A stretch of DNA of 53,148 bases from Bacteroidota bacterium (GTDB lineage Bacteria; Bacteroidota; Bacteroidia; Flavobacteriales_E; Vicingaceae), in NCBI GenBank assembly GCA_016183805.1, contig JACPDX010000069.1, positions 1-53,148 of the forward strand, given 5' to 3'. Made by a program: the position numbers and the translations under genes. Positions 35,851 to 43,459 of the stretch are shown here, in pieces; the first letter of the stretch is position 1, and every line of letters begins with the position of its first letter. A model generated the notes under the pieces. The model searched no databases, was not told where the DNA came from, and worked only from the letters and a program-made list of their open reading frames with translations.

Positions 35851-36495
35851 ATGGTTGCAGTAATAAAAGGAGACATTGTCGCATCAAGAAAACTGACAGA
35901 TCAAGAAAAATGGTTGTCGCCCCTAAAAAACCTGTTGGCATCATGGGGTAATACACCACAGGACTGGGAGTTGGTATGGGGTGATTTTTTTCAAATAGAA
36001 ATTTCAGATCCGGAAGATGTGCTCAAAAAAGTTTTTGAAATAAAAGCATTGATTAAAAAAATTGAACCCATTGATGACCGCAAAAAAATAAGCACGATAG
36101 ATGTAAGAATGGCAATAGGTATAGGAGAAAAAACGTATACAGGCGAAAGAATATCAGAAAGCAATGGTCCGGCTTTTATCCATGCCGGGGATAAATTTGA
36201 TTTACTTAAAAAAGAAAATGTGAATATTGGTTTAAAGAGCCCTTGGCAAAACTTTGATGAGGAAATTAATTTGTACTTAAAATTAGCTGGAACCTTTATG
36301 GACAAATGGTCTGTTTCATCTGCCGAATTAATTGAAATTGTACTCAAAAAACCCCATACAACCCAAGAAGAAATTGGAAAAATTTTAGGTATAAAGCAAA
36401 GCGGTGTAAGTGGCAGATGGAATAGAGCCCATGCAGAGGAGATATTGGCTGTAGAAAAGATGTTCCGTAAAAAAATTAAAAACTTACTAGCATGA
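35851..36495 (+). CDS. SatD family protein: cyclase-like domain plus HTH
   Basis: A 214-residue cytoplasmic protein of the SatD family, named after satD of the streptococcal secretion and acid tolerance locus; function not established. The N-terminal domain (1-150) has three marks in the order of class III nucleotide cyclases: VIKGDIVAS (Asp8), ELVWGDFFQIEI (Asp45, then a helix) and VRMAIGIGE (Arg86). The two Asp are placed like the metal ligands; catalytic partners cannot be confirmed. The C-terminal 55 residues are an HTH (TTQEEIGKILGIKQSGVSGRWNRA). The stop overlaps the DUF3307 start (ATGA). Half-sites in its promoter suggest it controls itself. The cyclase link is my inference. Confidence 0.75.
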   Translation: MVAVIKGDIVASRKLTDQEKWLSPLKNLLASWGNTPQDWELVWGDFFQIEISDPEDVLKKVFEIKALIKKIEPIDDRKKISTIDVRMAIGIGEKTYTGERISESNGPAFIHAGDKFDLLKKENVNIGLKSPWQNFDEEINLYLKLAGTFMDKWSVSSAELIEIVLKKPHTTQEEIGKILGIKQSGVSGRWNRAHAEEILAVEKMFRKKIKNLLA

Positions 36496-37202
36496 TACTA
36501 TTGATAAAACTTATCTTAATCCATTTTATAGGAGATTTTGTACTGCAACCAAAATCGTGGGTAAAAGAAAAAGAAAATAAAAAAGCTACATCTCCAAAAC
36601 TATATCTACATGTTTTTATACATGGGTTGTTGGTATTGTTAATAGTATGGAACTTGAATTATTGGCTCTTAGCGTTAATGCTTACACTTTCTCACTTGAT
36701 TATTGATGTGTTAAAACTATACGCACAAAAAGAAAAAAATAAAACCACATGGTTTTTGATAGATCAAGCATTACACCTCATCAGTATTTTGGTTGTATGG
36801 TTCTTATGGTTTAATCCGGTTATAAATTTAACTGAATGGGCAATAAATCCAAGCATTTGGATTTATACAACTGCAATACTTTTTATAACAATCGTATCAG
36901 GGATAATGATTCAGGTATTAATGTCTAATTGGTCGAAAACATTAAATGACAGCAATGATGAATCTTTAAATAATGCTGGTAAGTGCATTGGAATGTTAGA
37001 ACGATTATTTGTTTTCACTTTTGTGGTTTCTGGGAATTGGGAAGCTATTGGATTCTTATTAGCTGCCAAATCAGTATTTCGTTTTGGAGATTTAAAAGAA
37101 TCGAAAGACAGAAAATTAACAGAATATATTTTGATTGGAACATTATCAAGCTTTGGTATAGCTATAGCAACCGGAATGATTGTTTTAAAATTAATGAATT
37201 AG
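36492..37202 (+). CDS. DUF3307 multi-pass membrane protein
   Basis: A 236-residue integral membrane protein with about six hydrophobic helices and no known function. Four His/Asp pairs with helical i,i+4 spacing lie in or beside the first helices: His11-Asp15 (HFIGD), His40-His44 (HVFIH), His68-Asp72 (HLIID) and Asp91-His95 (DQALH). Such clusters could bind a metal within the membrane, as in YdjM/DUF457-type proteins. It is translationally coupled to satD and is its regular partner in other bacteria. It ends 30 bases before the methyltransferase start. Confidence 0.8.
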   Translation: MILLIKLILIHFIGDFVLQPKSWVKEKENKKATSPKLYLHVFIHGLLVLLIVWNLNYWLLALMLTLSHLIIDVLKLYAQKEKNKTTWFLIDQALHLISILVVWFLWFNPVINLTEWAINPSIWIYTTAILFITIVSGIMIQVLMSNWSKTLNDSNDESLNNAGKCIGMLERLFVFTFVVSGNWEAIGFLLAAKSVFRFGDLKESKDRKLTEYILIGTLSSFGIAIATGMIVLKLMN

Positions 37203-37220
37203 TTAAGCACATTTTAAATT

Positions 37221-37379
37221 ACAACCACAATAATGGACAGGTATAAAGAAACATTTGAAACCTGGAATAAAATTGCCTCACTATACCAAGACAAGTTTAT
37301 GGAATTAGACTTGTATAATAACACATATGATTTTATTTGCAATTCAATTCCTAAAGAAAAAGCAAAATTATTGGAAATT
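37221..37379 (+). repeat. 159-bp direct repeat (second copy) at the methyltransferase 5' end
   Basis: Gap-free match to 35535-35693 with eight differences. The two copies bracket the satD-DUF3307 pair. The similarity begins 12 bases before the ATG and ends inside the gene. Confidence 0.9.
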
Positions 37380-37874
37380 GGTTGTGGTCCCGGAAACATT
37401 ACAAAATATCTTTTATCGCAACGACCCGATTTTGACATTTACGGAATTGACATTGCCCCAAATATGATAGCACTTGCAAAGAAAAACAACCCCACTGCAA
37501 GTTTTGCTGTAATGGACAGTCGACTAATCGATACACTTGAAACAAAATATGATGGTATAGTGTGTGGTTTTTGTTTGTCTTATTTATCGCAAACCGATAG
37601 TTCAAAACTTATTGCCGACTGTTATCATTTATTGAATGATAATGGGCTACTTTACATAAGTTTTGTTGAAGGCGACCCGAGTAAGTCCGGCTTTCAGGTT
37701 GGTAGCAGTGGCGACAGAAGTTACTTTTATTTCCATGATTTAAACGAACTAAAACAGCAATTTATAGATAATAAATTTGACGAACTAAAAATAGTTAAGG
37801 TGGAGTATAAAAAATCAGCATCCGAAACAGACATACATACCGTATTAACAGCAAAGAAAAAAGCGGTTGAATAA
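37233..37874 (+). CDS. Class I SAM-dependent methyltransferase
   Basis: A 213-residue cytoplasmic methyltransferase. SAM-binding motif I is LLEIGCGPGNITKYL (about residues 46-60). The acidic residue of motif II is in IYGIDIAPNMI, with MDSRLI next, and GIVCGFCLSYLS is motif IV-like. The substrate cannot be told; small-molecule or lipid methylation is more likely than DNA because there is no DPPY or target-recognition region. Its first 49 codons are also present as a broken copy upstream of satD. Confidence 0.88.
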   Translation: MDRYKETFETWNKIASLYQDKFMELDLYNNTYDFICNSIPKEKAKLLEIGCGPGNITKYLLSQRPDFDIYGIDIAPNMIALAKKNNPTASFAVMDSRLIDTLETKYDGIVCGFCLSYLSQTDSSKLIADCYHLLNDNGLLYISFVEGDPSKSGFQVGSSGDRSYFYFHDLNELKQQFIDNKFDELKIVKVEYKKSASETDIHTVLTAKKKAVE

Positions 37875-37902
37875 ATAGCTCTTTTTGCTTCCTGTTTTTT
37901 AC

Positions 37903-37910
37903 TATATTTG
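37903..37910 (+). promoter_or_regulatory. Possible -7 box (TATATTTG) for the glycosidase-like gene
   Basis: TATATTTG matches the consensus. The nearest upstream TTTG ends 15 bases away, shorter than usual. A GTTAGCGGTAA border (37971-37981) lies between this box and the start codon at 38026. Confidence 0.4.
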
Positions 37911-38025
37911 AAAAACTGATGATAGTTTAGCTCCGCTGCTAATTTTCCGATATATTGAGGCAGACTGTGGGTTAGCGGTAAGCGTTACAGACCTACAAAG
38001 TACAAATCGGTAAAACGAAAATGCC

Positions 38026-39390
38026 ATGAAAAAAATAATCTTCCTATTAACACTCACGCTGGTAATTCAGCAAAATTTGTTAGCCCAATGTAATCAGGGA
38101 TTAAATTTAGGTGCAGTAATTGTACCTACACATGGCGATTCTGCCAACGGAGGTAATTTTTTTAGTGTTCCTGCCTGGCAAGAAGCGGCAAATTGGTTGG
38201 ACACTTTTAATCTTGATTATCGGCAGCGTTACCTGACATGGACGGATGTTGTTCAACAAATTACAGGCGGAGTTCCTACTTACAATTCTTATCAAGGATT
38301 TGAAAATGGGCTGACAATGTGGTCTGGCAATGTCAATGTGCATGTGGTTTATCCTGTCATAAAAGTTGAGTTGCCAAATACAACAATGGCTGAACCTCCC
38401 GGATTCATCTCCTCAGTTGATTCAACTAATGTTTCTTATTTTTCAGATACAGCCTTTGTAAATCAAAACTACCTGGCAATAAAACATATTTTACAGAATG
38501 TAAATAATGTGAAATGGATTTCAGTTGGAAATGAAATTGATACTTATTTCAAAAATGCTTATTGGGGAACAGGAAGATTAACAAGGTATGGAGCGTTTCT
38601 TGACACCATTAGAACTCGGATGAATGCGGACGGTTTTTCTTATGTAAAACTTGGAAGTGTTGTGGCTTTTCATAATCTAACATGGTCGGGCAATTATGAT
38701 ATTATAGATTCCATACGACCTCATGTTGATTTTGTTGGATATACTTTTTATTACACTTCACTCGGATCACCTAATGACACTTGTTGGGGAAATCCGGCTA
38801 CCGTTACTTCTTGGCTTAATATTGCAAAAACCGAGGTGGGGTCAAAAAAAATGTTGCTCACAGAAACCTGCATGGGTGACGGTGGAGGTATATCACAAAA
38901 TTGCGGTTCTCCATCAAAACAACTTGCATATGCTGACACACTTTTAAGTTGGTACAACAGCGACACTTCAAAGATAATAGGTATGACTTGGTTTACAGTT
39001 GTTGATCCCTATCTCGGTTGGCAAACACCAAGTACACTTTGGAACACTTGCGGTTTGGTCGATTCTAATGGCGTTACCGTACAATCGGCAGGCACATTAT
39101 GGAGACACGACTGTATGACCACTGGTAGTAATGAAATTTATTCAAAAAATAAATTGGCTGTTTTTCCTAATCCTTTTTCTACGCAGACAACTTTGCAGGC
39201 AACCCATTTTTTTCAAAACACAACTCTCACGATTTATAATTCTTTTGGGCAGACAGTAAAACAAATAGACAACCTCTCCGGACAATCAATCATTTTTCAC
39301 CGAGACAATTTAGTAAATGGTCTGTATTTCGTTCAGCTGACACAAGATAATAAAATAATCACAACAACAAAATTAGTGATTACGGATTGA
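38026..39390 (+). CDS. Secreted TIM-barrel glycosidase-like protein with T9SS sorting domain
   Basis: A 454-residue secreted protein. Signal peptide ends at LLAQ (residue 21). The body (about 25-365) looks like a clan GH-A TIM barrel: WISVGNEIDTYF places an acid/base Glu in an NE motif at the end of strand 4, and KMLLTETCMGDGG offers a nucleophile Glu on strand 7. The family and substrate are not recognised. Residues about 375-454 are a type A T9SS domain (VFPNPFSTQTTLQA, LTIYNSFGQTVKQI, LVNGLYFVQLTQDNKIITTTKLVI). The gene looks less AT-rich than its neighbours, which hints at transfer. It ends the accessory region. Confidence 0.8.
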   Translation: MKKIIFLLTLTLVIQQNLLAQCNQGLNLGAVIVPTHGDSANGGNFFSVPAWQEAANWLDTFNLDYRQRYLTWTDVVQQITGGVPTYNSYQGFENGLTMWSGNVNVHVVYPVIKVELPNTTMAEPPGFISSVDSTNVSYFSDTAFVNQNYLAIKHILQNVNNVKWISVGNEIDTYFKNAYWGTGRLTRYGAFLDTIRTRMNADGFSYVKLGSVVAFHNLTWSGNYDIIDSIRPHVDFVGYTFYYTSLGSPNDTCWGNPATVTSWLNIAKTEVGSKKMLLTETCMGDGGGISQNCGSPSKQLAYADTLLSWYNSDTSKIIGMTWFTVVDPYLGWQTPSTLWNTCGLVDSNGVTVQSAGTLWRHDCMTTGSNEIYSKNKLAVFPNPFSTQTTLQATHFFQNTTLTIYNSFGQTVKQIDNLSGQSIIFHRDNLVNGLYFVQLTQDNKIITTTKLVITD

Positions 39391-39421
39391 CAGAAGGATT
39401 TAGACATTAAAGACACTGGCA

Positions 39422-39442
39422 TAGCAACAAGTTTGTGCTATA
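39422..39442 (+). other. Hairpin after the glycosidase-like gene
   Basis: ATAGCA and TGCTAT are inverted around a nine-base spacer, about 30 bases after the stop. There is no clean T run, so termination is uncertain. The rest of the 195-bp gap holds the promoter of the next gene. Confidence 0.35.
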
Positions 39443-39463
39443 CGGGGTAATTTTGTAAATTTG
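39432..39463 (+). promoter_or_regulatory. Promoter of the epimerase-glycosyltransferase pair
   Basis: TTTG (39432-39435) and TAAATTTG (39456-39463) with 20 bases between; a leader of about 115 bases to the ATG at 39586 would follow. Confidence 0.5.
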
Positions 39464-39585
39464 GTATATGGATTTGTAAGTTTCCCTTCAATCCAATTAA
39501 AAAAAGAATTTTAAATCAATCACAAAGGCATGGCAAAAATCTACTAAATATGAGTATATTTTAAAAAGTGTAGTACATTTACGGT

Positions 39586-40488
39586 ATGATTAAATCAATT
39601 GTTTTTGGAGCAAACGGTTACATTGGCAGGCACTTGGTCTATTATTTAAACCAACAAAATCAGACGGTTATTTCATCCGATGTTTCTCAAAAACCAATCG
39701 ATCAGCCAACCGATACAAATTATAAATCGATAAACATTACCCACCTTAACGAAGTAAGTATGCTCGATTTTGATGTCGATTACATTTATTGTTTTGGAGG
39801 TTTAACAGGTACTAACGTGGGTTTCGATAAATACCAAGATTTTATTGAAGTAAACGAAATTGGTTTGTTAAACATTTTAACTCATCATAAAAACTCAAAC
39901 TCCAAAGCTAGAATTGTATTTCCATCTACACGATTGGTGTATAAGGGTCAGAAAGATATTTTTTTAACCGAAGAAGCACCAAAAGAGGCTTTAACCATCT
40001 ATGCTCAAAACAAACTGAGCTGTGAAGAATATTTAAACCAATACGCAATAAATTTCAACATTGATTATACGGTATTTCGTATTTGTGTGCCTTACGGAAA
40101 TGTTTTTGACGAAAATTTCTCATACGGAACAGTAGGGTTCTTTTACAACAAGGCAAAAAATAACGAAAACATTACCTTGTTTGGCAAAGGCGAATTGAGA
40201 AGAACATTTACACATATAGAAGACATTTGCTTTTCTATCTTCGAAACATTAAAAACACCTTCATCGAAAAACACTGTTTTTAACATAGGAAGCAACGATA
40301 ATTTAAGCCTGTTGGATGTTGCAACATTATTTGCAACTAAATTTAATATATCGGTTGATTTTACCCAATGGCCCGAACAAGCCTTAAAAGTAGAATCGGG
40401 CGACACTATTTTTGATGATACAAAACTTAGAAATACAATAAATTATACCTATAAAAATTCAATCAGTAATTGGATAGAAAACCTGTGA
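39586..40488 (+). CDS. NAD-dependent sugar epimerase/dehydratase (SDR family)
   Basis: A 300-residue extended SDR enzyme. The NAD loop is GANGYIG at residues 8-14, the catalytic pair is YAQNK, FPSTRLVY gives the Ser/Thr, and RRTFTHIEDICFSIF is the usual late segment of nucleotide-sugar epimerases. It probably acts on a nucleotide-activated sugar for surface glycans. It is followed at 2 bases by a membrane glycosyltransferase, so the two likely work together. Product not predictable. Confidence 0.88.
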   Translation: MIKSIVFGANGYIGRHLVYYLNQQNQTVISSDVSQKPIDQPTDTNYKSINITHLNEVSMLDFDVDYIYCFGGLTGTNVGFDKYQDFIEVNEIGLLNILTHHKNSNSKARIVFPSTRLVYKGQKDIFLTEEAPKEALTIYAQNKLSCEEYLNQYAINFNIDYTVFRICVPYGNVFDENFSYGTVGFFYNKAKNNENITLFGKGELRRTFTHIEDICFSIFETLKTPSSKNTVFNIGSNDNLSLLDVATLFATKFNISVDFTQWPEQALKVESGDTIFDDTKLRNTINYTYKNSISNWIENL

Positions 40489-40490
40489 AT

Positions 40491-42098
40491 ATGAACAAAA
40501 AAGTAGAGAAAATAACTCCAAAAAAAGACGAAGCGTCGATTAGTAATCTTACGTTATATTTAATTACCATTGCATTAACTATCGTTTATTTTATTTTCTC
40601 CAGATTTTCGAATGGATTTTATATGCACGATGAAGTAGCAAATTTCTTGGACATGCAAAATTTTTGGTCAGAACCCATGTCGTTGTTTGGTGCCGCAGCA
40701 AAAACAGGATATAAATTATTTTATGTTTTACCTGCATTGGGTGGCTATACTTTTCTTCATTTTTTTAACAGTCTGATTGCAGCATTTACGGTATTTTTTG
40801 CATATAAAATTTTAGATAAATTAGGATATAAAAAACCGTTGTTAATTTTCTTTTTGTTGGGATTACAGCCCTTGTGGTTTATGCTTTCGTTTAGAAACTA
40901 TGCCGAAATGCTGGTCGCATTTTTATTGGTTTTCGGAGTGTATCAGCACGTAAACAAGAAATACATTTTTGCAGCATTAACCTTTTCATTTGTAGCATTT
41001 TCAAGAACCGAACTTCATGTAATTTCAGGGCTGTATTTTCTTTGGTTAGTTTTTCACAAAAAATGGTTGGCAGCTCTACTAACAGGAACATTTACCGTTA
41101 TTAATTTATTGGTAAGTTTTGCTATGAGTGGCGATATATTACATCTTATTAAAGAAACCAAAGCCTATTCAGACTCTATAAAAGATGCTTATCCCCGTCA
41201 AGGATTTGATCATTACTTTCTAATGTCGAGCGTCATATTTGGGTCAACAAGCATTGTATTATTTTTTAATTATTTAGGCATTTGCATCCTAAAAAAAATA
41301 CAACCCAACTGGGTAATTTTAATAACCACAGTGGTAATTTTTGGGTTAAATGCTTTATTTAATGCCCAATTTATGGAGTTTGGTCCTGGTAATGGCGGTA
41401 ATCTCAGGTATCTTCTGCCAATTGCTCCGTTGTTATCTATATTAGGAATTGTATCTATTTATGAAGTTTCGACATTTACAAAAAAATACTTGTTACTGCT
41501 GTTTTTAGTCCCGGCTTTAATAGCCATCGGAATCTTTCAAACGTTTGAGCATAATTTTGTAAAATTTACTGAAGTTAAAGATTGGTCGCCATTGTTGTTT
41601 GCCATTATTGCAATCGTTTTATTAATACTTCCTTTAAAATTAAAACATTATTTAATATCGTTTTCTATCTTAGCATTAATGGTTACACTTTCTATTGTTG
41701 ATACCCGAAAAATACAGCCCGAAGAGGAGATTGTTAAAAAAGCGGCGAAATGGTACAACGACCAGATAAAACAGTCGAAAAACCCACAAAACAATAACCC
41801 GGTCTTATTTACCGAAGATTCAAGATTGGCTTTAGAACACGCATTATTTTATTTTTACAGCGAAAAAAACAGGGGAAGCTTTAAAAACAAACCTGTAGGG
41901 TTAACCAAAGAAGCCACCGATACCCTAAAAAAAGGCGATTTGGTTATTTGGGAGTCGCATTATGGTTACCGACCCCAACTACGCCCAACCAGTTTAAAGT
42001 ACGAAGATTACGAAAACGATCCACGTTTCCAAAAAATTCAATATTATCAATCGAGCGATAACAGGTTTACCATTGTTTTCTTTTTGAAAGTTAGTTAG
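40491..42098 (+). CDS. GT-C type membrane glycosyltransferase
   Basis: A 535-residue protein if it starts at ATG 40491, two bases after the epimerase stop; an upstream TTG in frame (40470) overlaps and is less likely. About ten transmembrane helices fill residues 20-410. The first extracytoplasmic loop has FYMHDEVANF, an acidic DE pair typical of GT-C enzymes that use polyprenyl-phosphate sugars (PMT/ArnT type). A soluble C-terminal domain (about 415-535) follows. It probably transfers a sugar to a glycan or protein at the outer face of the inner membrane. Confidence 0.82.
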   Translation: MNKKVEKITPKKDEASISNLTLYLITIALTIVYFIFSRFSNGFYMHDEVANFLDMQNFWSEPMSLFGAAAKTGYKLFYVLPALGGYTFLHFFNSLIAAFTVFFAYKILDKLGYKKPLLIFFLLGLQPLWFMLSFRNYAEMLVAFLLVFGVYQHVNKKYIFAALTFSFVAFSRTELHVISGLYFLWLVFHKKWLAALLTGTFTVINLLVSFAMSGDILHLIKETKAYSDSIKDAYPRQGFDHYFLMSSVIFGSTSIVLFFNYLGICILKKIQPNWVILITTVVIFGLNALFNAQFMEFGPGNGGNLRYLLPIAPLLSILGIVSIYEVSTFTKKYLLLLFLVPALIAIGIFQTFEHNFVKFTEVKDWSPLLFAIIAIVLLILPLKLKHYLISFSILALMVTLSIVDTRKIQPEEEIVKKAAKWYNDQIKQSKNPQNNNPVLFTEDSRLALEHALFYFYSEKNRGSFKNKPVGLTKEATDTLKKGDLVIWESHYGYRPQLRPTSLKYEDYENDPRFQKIQYYQSSDNRFTIVFFLKVS

Positions 42099-42150
42099 AA
42101 ACGAGTTACCAGCCACTAGTTACTGGCAACTAGAAACAAGTAACTAATTT
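42099..42150. repeat. CTAGTTACTGGCAACTAG-type repeat
   Basis: AGTTACCAGCCACTAGTTAC-type words in both orientations, a dispersed intergenic repeat also seen at 5641-5660 and 44672-44694. No gene. Confidence 0.65.
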
Positions 42151-42177
42151 TTTTACCAATTTTTAACAGTTATACCC

Positions 42178-42207
42178 TTGCGTTATTTTGCTTTAATCCT
42201 ATATTTG
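42178..42207 (+). promoter_or_regulatory. Promoter immediately before bamD
   Basis: TTG (42178-42180), 19 bases, TATATTTG (42200-42207): an excellent match. The bamD ATG is at 42212, so transcription should begin at or next to the start codon. Confidence 0.7.
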
Positions 42208-42211
42208 CCGA

Positions 42212-43021
42212 ATGTTTAAAAAACAGTGGTTATTTCTTCTTCCTTTTTTGCTATTTCTTATTGGATGTAGTAAATATCAGCGTTTGCTAAAAAGCGACGA
42301 TTACAGTGCTAAATATGATGGAGCTGTTGCTTATTACGACAAAGGAAAATACGAAAAAGCGTTACCGTTACTCGAAGAGTTGGTACCATTGTATAGAGGT
42401 ACCGAAAAAGCCGAAAAAATATACTATTACTACTGTTATACCAATTATCATTTAGATTTTTTATACGAAGCCTCCTACCATTTTAAGAAATTTTCGACTA
42501 CATTTCCGAACAGTACACATGCCGAAGAAACTTTGTTTATGAGTGGTTATTGCAAGTATATACTATCTCCTATTCCATCGTTAGACCCTACAGATACTTA
42601 CACGGCATTAACCGAATTACAATTGTTTGCAAATACTTACCCAAAACACCAGTTGCTCGATTCCACCAATATTTTAATGGATAAATTAAGAAGTAAATTA
42701 GAAATAAAATCGTTCGAAAATTCTAAACAATACTATCAAATTTACGATTATAAGGCTGCAATTGTGGCTTTAAACAACACTTTAAGAGAATTTCCGGATA
42801 CAAAATTTCATGAAGAAATACTGCTATTGTTAATAAAATCAAACTATTACCTTGCCTTAAACAGTGTTAAAGAAAAAAAAATACAAAGATTTAACGATAC
42901 TATCGAAGCTTATCTTAATTTTGTAGATTCTTTTAAAGAAAGTAATTCGCTAAAAGAAGCAGAAAGTTATTATCAAAAAGCATTAGAACAAAAAACTAAG
43001 TTAAACCAAGAAAATTTATAA
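42212..43021 (+). CDS. bamD: Outer membrane assembly lipoprotein BamD
   Basis: Lipoprotein of the BAM complex that inserts beta-barrel proteins in the outer membrane. It has 269 residues. The lipobox LIGC (Cys19) follows a hydrophobic stretch. After it, five TPR-like units can be traced (YDGAVAYYDKGKYEKALPLLEELV, YCYTNYHLDFLYEASYHFKKFSTTFP, LFMSGYCKYILSP, and two more). The gene starts the conserved Bacteroidota order bamD, rpoZ, coaBC, DUF4835, recN. Its start codon lies only four bases after a strong -7 box, so the message may have no leader. Confidence 0.92.
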   Translation: MFKKQWLFLLPFLLFLIGCSKYQRLLKSDDYSAKYDGAVAYYDKGKYEKALPLLEELVPLYRGTEKAEKIYYYYCYTNYHLDFLYEASYHFKKFSTTFPNSTHAEETLFMSGYCKYILSPIPSLDPTDTYTALTELQLFANTYPKHQLLDSTNILMDKLRSKLEIKSFENSKQYYQIYDYKAAIVALNNTLREFPDTKFHEEILLLLIKSNYYLALNSVKEKKIQRFNDTIEAYLNFVDSFKESNSLKEAESYYQKALEQKTKLNQENL

Positions 43022-43117
43022 GTATGAAATAGCCATCTGCTAAAAGTGTATAAAAAACACTACAAGGATAACATGGCATATTCCATATGACATTAAACAA
43101 ACAATAAACATATACAT

Positions 43118-43441
43118 ATGAATTTTAAAAATACAAATGCAGAAGTTTCAACCATCACCAGAAACATGGACGAAATAGAAGCAGTTACTGGCAATGTGTA
43201 CGAATCTTGTGTTATTATTTCTAAACGATCAAATCAAATATCTATTGATTTGAAAGAAGAACTTACCGGAAAACTTAATGAATTTGCTTCCAACACTGAT
43301 AATTTAGAAGAAATTTTCGAAAATAGAGAACAAATTGAAATTTCAAGGTTTTACGAAAAACTTCCTAAAACAAATGCTATTGCAATGAAAGAGTTTTTAG
43401 AAGACAAGTTGTTTTTTAGAAAACCAACCCAAGAGAAATAA
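43118..43441 (+). CDS. rpoZ: RNA polymerase omega subunit (Rpb6 type)
   Basis: A 107-residue protein of the Bacteroidota omega/Rpb6 family, which helps assemble RNA polymerase. The omega pattern is seen in NVYESCVIISKRSNQISIDLKEELTGKLNEF, where the long helix with the conserved ISKRSNQI binds the beta' subunit. The position between bamD and coaBC is the usual one. There are no other features. Confidence 0.88.
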   Translation: MNFKNTNAEVSTITRNMDEIEAVTGNVYESCVIISKRSNQISIDLKEELTGKLNEFASNTDNLEEIFENREQIEISRFYEKLPKTNAIAMKEFLEDKLFFRKPTQEK

Positions 43442-43459
43442 TTTCTTACAACTATTTCC

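Noticed and set aside
35851-37202. Firm call of a Pycsar defence system
   Set aside because: SatD has an HTH and a self-control promoter, and the cyclase catalytic set beyond two Asp cannot be confirmed. The resemblance is structural only.
34276-39585. A true integron cassette array
   Set aside because: No integrase gene is in the window, and the borders (GTTGGCA, GTTAACA, GTTAGCG) do not fit GTTRRRY. It is kept only as an attC-like observation.
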